From the NCBI RefSeq assembly GCF_030272615.1, contig NC_081410.1, forward strand, positions 123,625,640 to 123,683,639: a stretch of 58,000 nt of DNA, given 5' to 3'. Position numbers and translations under genes: made by a program. The stretch comes from Cryptomeria japonica (lineage: Eukaryota; Streptophyta; Pinopsida; Cupressales; Cupressaceae). The notes under the pieces were generated by a model. That model was not told the DNA's origin and made no database searches. It saw only the letters and a list, made by a program, of their open reading frames with translations. Positions 43,346-54,215 of this stretch are shown one piece after another. The stretch's first letter is position 1; each line of letters begins with the position of its first letter.

Positions 43346-43935
43346 TGGTGTTCAGATTCTATATTGGATGCATCTATGGGAGCCATATGTCTTTTCCATT
43401 CCCAGTGTGAATTTGTAAATCAACACTATCTATGCCATGATTGTCTTGCTGGAATTTATTCCAACACCAAAAAAATTATTGTGAAGCTGTAGTTGCGCCC
43501 TAAAAAAATATGCAAATTCTCTACAAGTTTTCATTTCAGTTTAAGTTGCACTTAATTCCACTCAATGCTTGAATGGAGAGCTCCTAAACTTGCGCTAAGA
43601 CCGAAACCCCAAATTGCTTAAGAAATGCTATTAATCACAAATCAACAACCAATATTAATAATTATGTTAATAGCAATGGAAACCCTAATCTTACATAATT
43701 AGGGTAAGAGCAATGGAGTCTACAATAAGAGTGCAGCTAATCTCATAGAAAGACTCTAATTCATACTACAATTGATTAGAGCACAGAATAAACTATTTCT
43801 CTGCTAATCTGCAAACAACTGTTTAGTTTGTTCAGTGAAAGGTAATTAATGTAAGAACAGAAGTTACAATGATTTACTTCTCAAATCTAACTAGTTCAAG
43901 AATATATGAAAATGTGGAAGCACAGACAATCCGTT
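43346..43935. other. No gene assigned
   Basis: Ordinary AT-rich sequence without frames of note. It contains one further KCG-like motif (AAAATGTGGAAGCACAGACA at 43909), which belongs to the PPR relic that follows. Confidence 0.4.
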
Positions 43936-43939
43936 TAAC

Positions 43940-44490
43940 TACCCGAAGTGCAGCTGCTATGTCAAACATGTATCCAAAATGTGGAAGCATAGACAAGGCT
44001 AACTAATTTGCTAACTAATATGCTTAGTAAAAGCTGAAAGTACAGAATGGAGTCAAGATAGCGTTTGCAAGTCCATTCCAATCAATTGTAGGAGCTATCA
44101 TACCAGAATGCATGTTGAAAAAGCTTTCAAGCAAATGCAACTAAGATGTGTAAGGCCAAACTCCACAACTTTTGCCAATGTTAATAATACAAGGCAGCAT
44201 GCAGAATACAAATAGGGGTCTAGCTCTGCACTTGTTGTGAGCACAAGTAAAACCAGAACAGTACTTCCATGTAGTCGCAACTGCCCTGGTAATTATAAAC
44301 ATGTATCCAAAATGTGGAAGCATAGCAAATGCTTTGTCTAATACCACCACTCCGTCGAGAGGCACACTGCACATACCTCAGCAATAGGCACGTCTAGTAG
44401 AAAATGCAAAATGTTGAAGCATAGCCAACACGTGCATTGTTCAATATGCAGGATGTAGAAGCATAGCCACGACACGTGCACTATTTAAAA
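43940..44490 (+). pseudogene. PPR (PLS-type) gene fragment, decayed and internally duplicated
   Basis: Pentatricopeptide repeat proteins bind organellar RNA; plants have hundreds. In one frame at 43956-44003 the sequence reads AMSNMYPKCGSIDKAN, close to the DMYAKCGS...A motif. In another frame at 44111-44176 it reads HVEKAFKQMQLRCVRPNST followed by TFANV, the typical F..M...GV.PN..TF pattern. At 44268-44340 it reads HVVATALVIINMYPKCGSI and then ANAL. At 44400-44490 two more degenerate KCGSI/GCRSI units follow in the same frame as the last. Stops and a frameshift break it, and the repeat GTGGAAGCATAG has been locally copied about five times. No intact 35-residue series or DYW end remains. Confidence 0.7.
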
Positions 44491-44697
44491 TCTAAAATGC
44501 TACGCATGTAAAGTGGAGAATGAATTTTACAAATTTTCTAAAAAAGAAACCCCAGCAAAAATACGAGGAACCAATGAGAAAAAATGCAGCGTGTTTCCTA
44601 GGTAGCAACTAATTGCAAAAATAAGTCTCAGTTTAAAGGGAGGGACTGATAATCTTCAAGTAGTAAAAAGATATTTTATAGTTGACCGTACCTTCTT

Positions 44698-44995
44698 AGG
44701 TGTTAGAAGCTTATTTGGCATGCACATGGTATTTTGGGCTATTATGGTGCGTTCGTATGTAATCAGTCTATGAAATTAGGGCATTGATGATCAAAGTTGA
44801 GGATTAACTCTTCCCTTTTAAGGTATGCAAGACTTTAAATTAATAGAGGTGTTAGAAGCTTATTTGGCATGCACATAGCATTTTGGGCTATTATGTTGCG
44901 CTGGTATGTAATCAGTCTATGAAATTAGGGCATTGATGATTAGGGTTGAGGATTAACTCTTCGCTCTTAAGGTATGCAAGACTTTAGATTAATAT
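44698..44995. repeat. Tandem duplication, 149-base unit
   Basis: AGGTGTTAGAAGCTTATTTG starts at 44698 and 44847. The units share almost all bases (differences such as GGTATT/AGCATT and CGTTCG/CGCTGG). No coding content. Confidence 0.92.
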
Positions 44996-45301
44996 GGATT
45001 AAGGATTACGGCACACCAAGAAACAACTATTTAATGAGGGAAGTTTGACAAAAGAAGGGCACTCGAGGAAGAGATGTTAAGCATACCTCAATGCCAAAAA
45101 AATGGATTGAAGAATTGACAGATCTTGGGGAGTTCAAAGTGGCATGGGATAAAGGTCCATAACTTTGATAAGAAACACTTAGAAAATGTTTTACTGTAAA
45201 AATTAATGGATTATTTGTCCTGCCAGAATGAATATGAATCGCAGATCTTCGCATAGATTATCCTTAATTTTTTGCCCTCCCAGAATACATAGGAATCCTG
45301 C
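44996..45301. other. Upstream flank of the laccase pseudogene
   Basis: No clear upstream laccase exon could be read. The sequence just before 45302 may hold a degraded exon border. Confidence 0.4.
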
Positions 45302-46070
45302 ATAATCAACGCTGGACTGAATATAGAACTGTTTGTCTCAATAGAAAATCACATAATGATAGTGGTGGCAGTGGATGCCTCTTACAAAATACATACGTCA
45401 TAATGATTGGTCCAGGTCAAACTACAGACATTATCCTACTTGCAAACCAACCTGTGGGAAAATACTACATCGTTGCCCAAGCACGTGCAAGTGCAAAGGG
45501 GGTTCCCTTTGATAACACCACAACAACAACCATTTATTGAGTACAAAACTCTAGATCCCTAAACCTTCTTCAAATCTCCTGCAATGCCTAATCTCCCAGC
45601 TTTTAACGATACAACAACTGCAACCAAATTTTCATGTAGGCTAAGAAGCTTCGCCTCTCTAGACCACCCTGTCAATGTTCCTAAAAAAAATGATGAAAAT
45701 CTCTTCTTCACGGTACGCATGGGATTGCTCAACTGCCCACCTTCTCAAACTTGTGGAGGCCCCAATGATAGTAGATTTGCAACAAGTTTCAACAACATTT
45801 CATTTGTTCCCCCACAAACAGTGTCCCTATTACAAGCTCACTATTATGGCCTCTATGGAGAATTTTCTCAAAGGACTTCCTAGATAACCACTTGTACAGT
45901 TCGATTATACTGCATAGAACGTGAGCAGGTCCTAGTGAAAGACACTAAAGTTAAACTTCTTAAATATAATACTACAGGCAAGAATCATCATATTCATCTC
46001 CATGGATATGATTTTTACATTGTGGGAGAAGGGTTTGGGAACTATAACCCTGCATTTTAACCTCTTCTCT
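45302..46070 (+). pseudogene. Laccase (multicopper oxidase) pseudogene fragment
   Basis: Laccases oxidise monolignols in the cell wall. The first frame reads INAGLNIELFVSIENHIMIV and AVDASYK, then after a shift IMIGPGQTTDIILLANQPVG and KYYIVAQARASAKGVPFDN. Both are the middle cupredoxin domain of plant laccases. The open frame 45584-45883 reads MPNLPAFNDTTTATKFSCRL, VNVPKKNDENLFFTV, CGGPNDSRFATSFNNISFV and LLQAHYYG, which is the start of the third domain. At 45955-46055 [21 protein letters not shown] carries the copper-ligand HxHxHG-type motif, with HHIHLHG in place of HPIHLHG. Frameshifts near 45400, 45530 and 45890 break it. The N-terminal domain and the C-terminal copper motif (HCHxxxH) are missing. 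No intron is visible. Confidence 0.88.
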
Positions 46071-46596
46071 TTAACTCAATCATAGTGCATTGCAATTCTT
46101 TACTCAATCCCCTCTCATTCATCAACTTTGTTATTATTAGGACATCATCCCAACTCCTAGTGTAATGTCCCCAACATGTGATTACCTGAATTTTTTTCCT
46201 AAATTAGTAAAAACACAATATAGTTTATCTTTTTTTTAATATATAAGAGTAACTTCATCTAGTCATTCAATAAACTTAGGAATAGACAAATAAATACATG
46301 GATTAATAGTAACTATATTACATAGAATGATAAATAGGTCTTTCTACTCATATTCAATCATAGTTTAGTTTTGTAGGAAAGCCTTGTGAGGGCGCCTGTA
46401 AACTATTCAACCCAACTAAGCCAAGAGCACGTAGCGTCCCAATATGACAATTCACCTCTTGGCCTGCATGAGGCAGGAACGTCCCACTATGACAATTCCA
46501 TTCCTTGGGGTGGCCTACTTAGTTTGGGAGAACCGATAAATTGCAATTCCCTAACGTACTTCCTCCATTCATTCCTTTGATTGATTACAAAATAAG

Positions 46597-46598
<2 letters not shown>
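46071..46598. other. Possible LTR start, no gene
   Basis: TGTAATGTCCCCAACATG at 46161 resembles the start of plant gypsy LTRs, but no matching end or target duplication was found. The 64-residue frame at 46386 contains GACAATTCA-type short repeats (46447, 46491) and has no family pattern. Confidence 0.3.
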
Positions 46599-46666
<68 letters not shown>

Positions 46667-46676
46667 ATATGTACTT

Positions 46677-46742
<66 letters not shown>
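46599..46742. repeat. (TG)32 and (CA)31 inverted microsatellite pair
   Basis: TG run 46599-46662, then an 18-base AT-rich spacer, then CA run 46681-46742. The two runs are reverse complements, so single strands can form a hairpin of more than 60 base pairs. Both arms are also Z-DNA-prone. The Val-Cys and Thr-His frames are artefacts. Confidence 0.98.
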
Positions 46743-46750
<8 letters not shown>

Positions 46751-46769
46751 CACAACTTGTTTTTTTAAG

Positions 46770-47095
46770 CCTTTGATGCCTTTCCTTTTGTCATCGTTTT
46801 TTCCCTTAAGTAGAACCCAATGGTTGTCTTAAAAGTCACATCCCTTGCCTATGGTGGAGTCTCTTAGTCAGTGATTCGTTATTTATTTTAGTTAGTATTT
46901 ATTATTTATTACAATCGGTAGTTTTCATTAGTAATAATTCTGATTTGATTTATTGTTAATTATAAATTGTTTATCTATTGTTTATTAATACATACAAGTA
47001 ATATATATGTAATATAATTAAGGAAAATAAATAGATAATGATAGGCTTTGAAATATCTTTATATATTGATTAATTGTTGTTTTAAAGATTCATAT
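46770..47095. other. AT-rich, no gene seen
   Basis: About 325 bases between the microsatellites and the satellite array. Confidence 0.4.
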
Positions 47096-50000
47096 CTGTT
47101 TTTAATTTAAATAAATCGATACATCAATATATTTAAATACAATTTATTGTAAAATGTGGATCTTAGATGCTCCTTGTTGGGTATTTTGTAAGGATGTTGA
47201 CTCTTGCTAAATTGGTTCCTCCAAGAAGCTCCATTTGTTTATTGTCCCTTCCTCTTTTGATTGGATGTTTTTGAGATTTCCCTTATCGTACCTTGCTTTC
47301 TTATTTGATTTTTTTTAACTTTTTTTGCTTAAGCTCCCTTCTTTTACCTAAGCTCCTTTTTTACCCCAACTTGGCAATAAGTAAGACTAAGGTAAGGCGG
47401 ATTGGGGCTGGGTCAAGTTGCGAGAATACCTATAGAGGAAAACAAAAAAAACTAAGTCCCCTTTAGCCCACATCCTTTTCCTAAGCTCCTTCCTTCCTTT
47501 GCCTAAGCCCCCTTCCTTTGCCTAAGCTTCTTCTTGACCCCAACTTGGCAATAAGTAAGACCAAGGTAAGGCGGATTAGGGCTGGGTTAGGTTGCGGGGA
47601 TATCTCTAAAGGAAAATGAAAAAATCTAAGCCCCCTTTAGCCCACATCTTTTGCCTAAGCTCCTTCCTTCCTTTGCCTAAACCCCCTTCCTTTGCCTAAG
47701 CTCCTTCTTGACCCCAACTTGGCAATAAGTAAGACCAAGGTAAGGCGGATTGGGGTTGGGTTGGGTTGCAGGAATACCTCTAGAAGAAAACAAAAAACCT
47801 AAGCCCCCTTTAGCCCACATCTTTTTCCTTAACCCCCTTCCTTTGCCTAAGCTCCTTCCTGACCCCAACTTGGTAATATGTAAGACCAAGGTAAGGCAGA
47901 TTAGGGCTAGGTTAGGTTGTGGGAATACTTTTCAAGAATAATTTCTATTTTTAATTTAAATAAATCGATACATCAATATATTTAAATATAATTTATTGTA
48001 AAATGTGGATCTTAGATGCTCCTTGTTGGGTAATTTGTAAGGATGTTGAGTCTTGCTAAATTGGTTCCTTAGGGAAGCTCCATTTGTTTATTGTCTCTTC
48101 CTCTTTTGATTGGATTTTTTGAGATCTCCTTTATTGTACGTTGCTTTCTTATTTAATTTTTCTTTTGCTTCTTCATTTTCCTAAGCCCCCTTCTTTTGCC
48201 TAAGCTCCTTCCTGACCCTAAATTGGCAATAAGTAAGACCAAGGTAAGGTAGATCAGGGTTGGGTTAAGTTGCGAGAATACTTATAGAGAAAAAATTAAA
48301 AAAAACTAAGTCCCATTTAAGCCCACATCTTTTTCCTAAGCTCCTTTCCTTCCTTTGCTTAAGCCCCCTTCCTTTGCCTAAGCTTCTTATCGACTCCAAC
48401 TTGGCAATAAGTAAGACCAAGGTAAGGCGGATTGGGGTTGGGTTAGGTTGTGGCAATAAGTAAATTTGTAAGGATGTTGAGTCTTGTTAAATTGGTTCTT
48501 CCAAGAAGCTCCATTTGTTTATTGTCCCTTCCTCTTTTGATTGGATGTTTTTGAGATCTCCTTTATCGTACCTTGCTTTTTTAATTTGATTTTTCTTTTA
48601 CTCCCTTCTTTTGCCTAAGCTCATTCCTGGCCCCAACTTGGCAATAAGTAAGACCAAGGTAAGGTGAATTGGGGTCAGGTTAGGTTGTGGGAATACCTAT
48701 AGAGGAAAACAAAAAAAAACTAATTCCCCTTTAGCTCACATCCTTTTCTTAAGCTCCTTCCTTCATTTGCCTAAGCTCCCTTCCTTTACCTAAGCCCCCT
48801 TCATTTGCCTAAGCTTCTTCTTGACCCCAACTTAGCAATAAGTAAGACCAAGGTAAGGCGGATTGGGGTTGGGTTAGGTTGCGGGAATACCTTTAGAGGA
48901 AAACAAAAAATTTAAGCCCCCTTTAGCCCACATCCTTTGCCTAAACTCCTTCCTTCGTGTGCCTAAGCCCCCTTCCTTTGCCTAAGCTCCTTCTTGACCC
49001 CAACTTGGCAATAAGTAAGACCGAGGTAAGGCAAATTGGGGCTGGGTTAGGTTGCGGGAATACCCACATCATTTTCTTTAGCCCCCTTCCTTTTCTTAAG
49101 CTCCTTCTTGACCCCAACTTGGCAATATGTAAGACCAAGGTAAGGCGGATTAGGGCTAGGTTAGGTTGCAGTAATACCTTTCAAGAATCATTTTTGTTTT
49201 TAATTAAATAAATCGATACATCAATATATTAAAATATAATTTATTGTAAAATGTGGATCTTAGATGCTCCGTGCTGGGTAATTTGTAAGGATGTTGAGTC
49301 TTGCTAAATTGGTTCCTTAGGGAAGCTTCATTTGTTTATTGTCCCTTCCTCTTTTGATTGGATGTTTTTGAGATCTCCTTTATTGTGTGTTGCTTTCTTA
49401 TTTGATTTTTTTTTGCTTCTTCAATTGCCTAAGCCCTCTTCCTTCTTTTGCCTAAGGCCCCTTCCTTTGCCTAAGCTCCTTCTTGACCCCAACTTGGCAA
49501 TAAGTAAGACCAAGGTAAGGTGGATTGTGGTTGGGTTAGGTTGCGGGAATACTTGTAGAGAAAAACAAAAAAAACTAAGTCCTAGGTAGCCAACATCTTT
49601 TTCCTAAGCTCCTTTCCTTCATTTGCTTAAGCCCCCTTCTTTTGCTTAAGCTTCTTCTCGACTCCAACTTGGCAATAAGTAAGACCAAGGTAAGGTAGAT
49701 TGGGGCTGGGTTAGGTTGCGGGAATACCTCTAGAGGAAAACAAAAAACTTAAGCCCCCTTTAGCCCACAATCTTTGTCTAAGCTCCTTCCTTCATTTGCC
49801 TAAGCTCCTTCTTGACCCCAACTTGGCAATATGTAAGACCAAGGTAAGGCGGATTGGGTTAGGTTGTGGGAATACCTCTAAAGGAAATAAAAAAACCTAA
49901 GCCCCCTTTAGCCCATGTCTTTTGCTTAAGTTCATTCCTTCCTTTGCCTAAGCCCTCTTCCTTTGTCTAAGCTCCTTCCTGACCCCAACTTGGCAATAAG

Positions 50001-50420
50001 TAAAACCAAGGTAAGGCGGATTGGGGTTGGGTTAGGTTACGAGAATAGAGGAAAACAAAAAAACCTAAGCCCCCTTTAGCCCACATCCTTTGCTTAAGCT
50101 CCTTCTTTTCTTTGCCTAAGCCCCCTTCCTTTGTCTAAGCTCCTTCCTGATGCCAACTTGATAATAAGTAAGATCAAGGTAAGACAGATTAAGGTTGGGT
50201 TAGGTTGCGGGAATACCTCTAGAGGAAAACAAAAAACCTAAGCCCCTTTTAGCCCACATCATTTGTTTGAGCTCCTTCCTTCCTTTATCTAAGTCTCCTT
50301 CTTTTGCCTAAGCTCCTTCTTGACCCCAACTTGGCAATAAGTAAGACCAAGGTAAGGCGACTTGGAGCTGAGTTAGGTTGCGAGAATACCTCTAGAGGAA
50401 AACAAAAAACCTAAGCCTCT
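47096..50420. repeat. Complex satellite array, about 16 units of ~170-220 bases
   Basis: The core ACTTGGCAATAAGTAAGACC, then AAGGTAAGGCGGATTGGGG, TTGGGTTAGGTTGCGGGAAT and ACCTCTAGAGGAAAAC, recurs about 16 times between 47371 and 50400. Between cores lie pyrimidine-rich blocks made of CCTAAGCCCCCTTCCTTTG variants. A higher-order part with AAATAAATCGATACATCAAT and GATGCTCCTTGTTGGG occurs at 47108, 47959 and 49205. The short frames on both strands repeat with the array and are not genes. Confidence 0.92.
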
Positions 50421-50589
50421 GTCCTAAATGTTTTATGAATATTTAAAAAAAAAAAGAAAAAGTTTTATGTCATAAGAATTTTACCATAATTATTTAAAAA
50501 AGTATTTTGACTCATAAAATATTTACACTTCCATATTTGATAACTATCAACAAATCATAAAATATGACAACTTAAAATAAATAAAATAA

Positions 50590-50760
50590 GTGTTATTGTG
50601 TTATTGTGTTATTGTGTTGTCTTATTGTGTTGTTGTGTCGTGTCATGTCATGTCATGTTGTGTTAGTGTTGTCGTGTCATGTCATGTCATGTTGTGTTAG
50701 TGTTGTCGTGTCGTGTCATGTTGTGTTAGTGTTGTCGTGTCGTGTGTATTTGTGTGGTGA
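50590..50760. repeat. GTGTTATT / GTCAT / GTTGTGTTA compound minisatellite
   Basis: (GTGTTATT) units, then GTGTCATGTCATGTCATG and TTGTGTTAGTGTTGTC repeated about three times with shrinking GTCAT number. One strand has almost no C outside GTC. The 92-residue Val/Leu/Cys-rich frame here is an artefact. Confidence 0.9.
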
Positions 50761-50884
50761 TCTTTGTGGTCGTCTTAGATCAATTAGGGGAGGCCAAACA
50801 AGCTTCCACCTTCATGTGGTTGGCCTTGTTAGTAGAGTGTTTGAAAAAATATTCTTGAAGCGAAGAGAAGCTTGTGTAAAATAA

Positions 50885-51140
50885 TTAATATTTCATATTA
50901 TATGCATGTTGAAATTCTCGAAGTAAAATAACACTAAAAATAAAAGTATATTTTAATTATTCGTTGTAGTTTTAATTATAATTAATTCATTTATCATTAG
51001 TTATCCACTATGTACCTATGATGGGTGTAAATAAATAATATTTAATATAATTCATATTATATGCAAGGTGAAATATAAGTACATTTTAATTATTCATTAT
51101 AGTTTTATTCATAATACTTTCCTTTATCATTAGCAATGTA
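50885..51140. repeat. Diverged tandem duplication, about 150 bases
   Basis: TCATATTATATGCATGTTGA (50892) and TCATATTATATGCAAGGTGA (51047) are both followed by TTTTAATTATTC and TTTATCATTAG blocks. Confidence 0.7.
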
Positions 51141-53730
51141 AGAACTTTATCTTAAACACTAAAAAGAATATACAGTGATATAAAACATGATTTTTTTGGT
51201 TATGACATTTTAGTATATTGTTTTGGCTTTTGTGGCATATTACTATGTGAACATGGGATGTATGCACGAGTTAACCGCTATGTGTGCCAATGATGTGTGT
51301 ATGAGCTACCTTGTTATAGTTTAGACCAATTTTTGCTAGTTGTAAGGAGGTGTTGGAAGTTAGGATCTGCTAAATTAAATAGTGGAAATATGTTGTATTT
51401 TGAAAGGCTACCTTTGTTATGACAACTAATATATGATGTTTGTCCTATCAACACAGCTAACAATGAATCTAGAATGATGAAACCTACTATGTAGTGTGGG
51501 ATGTATTGACATTCATATTTCTAGTTGGGATGTATTTGAAGGGTAAGTATTAGTGAACCAAGTAATGAGACGATGCATGCAATAAGGTTGCATCCACTTT
51601 CTATTGGCAATTGAACATTGTGTGCGAGTTAATCACTATGTGTACAAGTGTAATAATAGCCTCACTATGACATGTCAGTATTTAATTCATTTCTAGTGAT
51701 ATGTCATTACAGAAAAAAATGAACTATGAAGATGATGGGACCCTTGATTTAGTATATATGTTGAACTAAGATTTCTCTTTCTAGTTGGGATGCACTTAAG
51801 GGCTTCTTTTTTAGTGAACTTGGTGAAGTAGACTCATATAGGCACACAATCTAAAGTAGGCTTTTGCATCTAGTAGAAACAAAAGCTTAGGTTATCTTGG
51901 ATATTAGATTGTAAAAGAGACATTCTTTGGCTAATTAATAGAAAATTTCAACTCATTCTCATTACATATATTTGGCTCTAAAATTTTTTTAAATAATGTT
52001 ATTGTGGAATTCAACAAAATTTAGGGAATAATGAACATTGAAGCATTAGGTTTCTTGAAGATTTAATGACAGATAGGTGGTATGAAATATAACTTTTAAC
52101 TCTTCCATGGATTGACTATATTACATCACACTTCTTTCAAAGTTGTGGGGAAGTTAAACTCTTCCATTATCTATATACACATCATTAAAAAATTGTGTCA
52201 CTCAAATGTTCATTTCTTCAACACAATATATTGAGCATGCTTTCCTAATTCTTCATTTATCTTCTTGAATTTTAGTCAATTGTTCATTTGACCCACTTAC
52301 ATAGTTTGTGTTAAGTAGTTTCAAATCAATAGCCAAGTCCTATGAATTAAATTTGTATGAACTCTTTAACAATGTGTGTTTGTGCATGTGTCATATTTGA
52401 AGCAAACTAATAGAGCTATGACCCACAAAAAAAGAAGAGGACTGGATAATAATGTAGGTGGGAGAGCACCATGTGCAACAAACCTTGCTCACATGTTCAA
52501 TGCCTTTTAGATAAGGCTTAGTTATAGATTATTTGGATAAAAATAGTGATTGTGTTGAAAGATATTATTAAGGGCAAGTAGAAGCTACTATAGTTGGACT
52601 AGTGGAACTCAACTTTGAGGAGGAAGTCTCCATGGAGGATATGTTTGTAAGAGCCAGAACTTGCATCTCCCAACTTATTTAAGGATCTTGAATTCAAAAG
52701 AGCTAATAAATTAGATCATGAAGGGCTTGAAATGTGCTTTGAATATGAATCAATCTAAGACTCCCAAAGAATCATATAGATGAGCACAAAGTTAAGACAT
52801 ACCACATTGTGGTTGGACTTTGTGCAAAATGAATGCAATAAGATAGATAAGAGAAATATTATGAATTGAGACCACATGGTCAATCAAATAAAAAAAATCA
52901 TACCATAGAAATACACAATATATTATATAAGAAATTCTAAAATCAAAGGAAGTCTCTAAGTATATCAATATTTTTTTTTCTATTCATTCAAAATAAAATA
53001 TACCACATTCTATACAATGGGAGAAGTGCTCGGATAGGAGTTTTCATATAAACAAAAAAAGCATGGAAATAAACGATAGAAGGAAAAAGGTTAAACACGG
53101 TAATGGAAGACAAGCTTATGAATATAAAGAAGTTATGTGCTAAACATGGTGATGGAAGAGGCCAATTAGGACCAACTCAACATGTGAATCAAATTATGCA
53201 TGAATTGGGTTGCATTTAATGATAAACCACATTTTTTTTTGTCTGTATTGTCAAAATCCTTTCATCAAACATGAAATTAGGATTTTGATAAAGGGATTCT
53301 TATGCAAGCAAACAATTTTTGTATAACTAATAAGTCAACTCATCTTAGTCTTCAAATCTATATATTATGACCGAAGCTATAAAAGGACATTCTACAATAT
53401 TTCCTTTTATTTTATCTTAATAACATTGAAAAAAATACTTGGTATTCCTTTTTGAATCTTGAGTTAAATATCAAAGTATTGAATGTATAAACCTTCATGT
53501 CAATCCACTGAATATTTTTATTTGAAATAAATAAAATATTGAGTTCATTTACAATGGTATGTTTTCTTCAAAGCCATAGAGGAAAATGAAGTTGTGTAGG
53601 AAGGGGCTTTAGAAGAATGTTTATTTCAATGAGACAATTTTATCTAGGGAGAAGAGATAAAAAATCTGATATTTTTAATGATTCGTCTGTAGGTTTGAGT
53701 GATCAAAGTAACAATGAGATTTTTTTAATG
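51141..53730. other. 2.6 kb AT-rich stretch, no gene seen
   Basis: No open frame above 60 residues. Weak repeats: GAGTTAA(C/T)C(G/A)CTATGTGT at 51268 and 51626, and TCTAGTTGGGATG at about 51520 and 51780, suggesting a very diverged ~300 base duplication. Confidence 0.45.
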
Positions 53731-53737
53731 GTTTATG

Positions 53738-54215
53738 TGAATTTGATGTTCATTTGATTGGTCATATATTGGAATTCTAGTTTTAATCTAATTCTTCAAT
53801 TTGACATCCATATGAGAATCATCACCATAAATCTATTCATTTAAATTTGATGCCCATTTGACTGTCATCTCAAAAAAGTGTTTGAATTTGACATGTGTTC
53901 GAACGTCATTTCTAACTTCAGTGAATTAAATTTGACTAGCATTTAGCATGTCAAGTATAAATCAATTAATTAAATTTGATGTTCTTTTCACAGACACACA
54001 AACATTAGAAGTTAAATTTGATGTCTATTTGACTCTTAGCATACACATTTGAAGGTTAAATTTGACAGGAATTAACCTATCATGCAAAGAATTAATTGGG
54101 CCTAAATTTGGTGTCTATTTATGTCATCAACTAGTACTATATGATAAATTTGATGTTCATTCTACAATCACAAGTAGCAATATGAGAAGTTAGATATGAC
54201 ATTCGGTCGACCATC
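53738..54215. repeat. Diverged ~55-60 base tandem repeat (TTAAATTTGATGTxxATTTGA)
   Basis: About nine copies of AAATTTGATGTCTATTTGAC-like sequence at about 53740, 53798, 53845, 53885, 53930, 53973, 54015, 54058 and 54150, each joined by variable AT-rich sequence often containing CATC or CAT. No continuous frame. Confidence 0.75.

Noticed and set aside
46161-46600. TGTAATGTCCCC considered as the start of a full LTR
   Set aside because: No matching end, partner LTR or target duplication found nearby.
46541-46832. Two frames with Val-Cys and Thr-His repeats
   Set aside because: Translations of the TG and CA runs.
47677-49589. Several 63-85 residue frames on both strands
   Set aside because: They repeat with the satellite units and reflect the lack of stops in the unit, not genes.
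47400-50400. GGTTAGGTTGCGGG blocks considered as interstitial telomere repeats
   Set aside because: Not tandem TTTAGGG or TTAGGG; they form a fixed part of a ~200 base satellite unit.
47096-50420. Regularly spaced repeats considered as CRISPR
   Set aside because: Units are long, variable and without unique spacers; the context is plant nuclear DNA.
50606-50884. 92-residue Val/Leu/Cys-rich frame that could pass for a membrane protein
   Set aside because: It is read from the GTCAT/GTTGTGTTA minisatellite.
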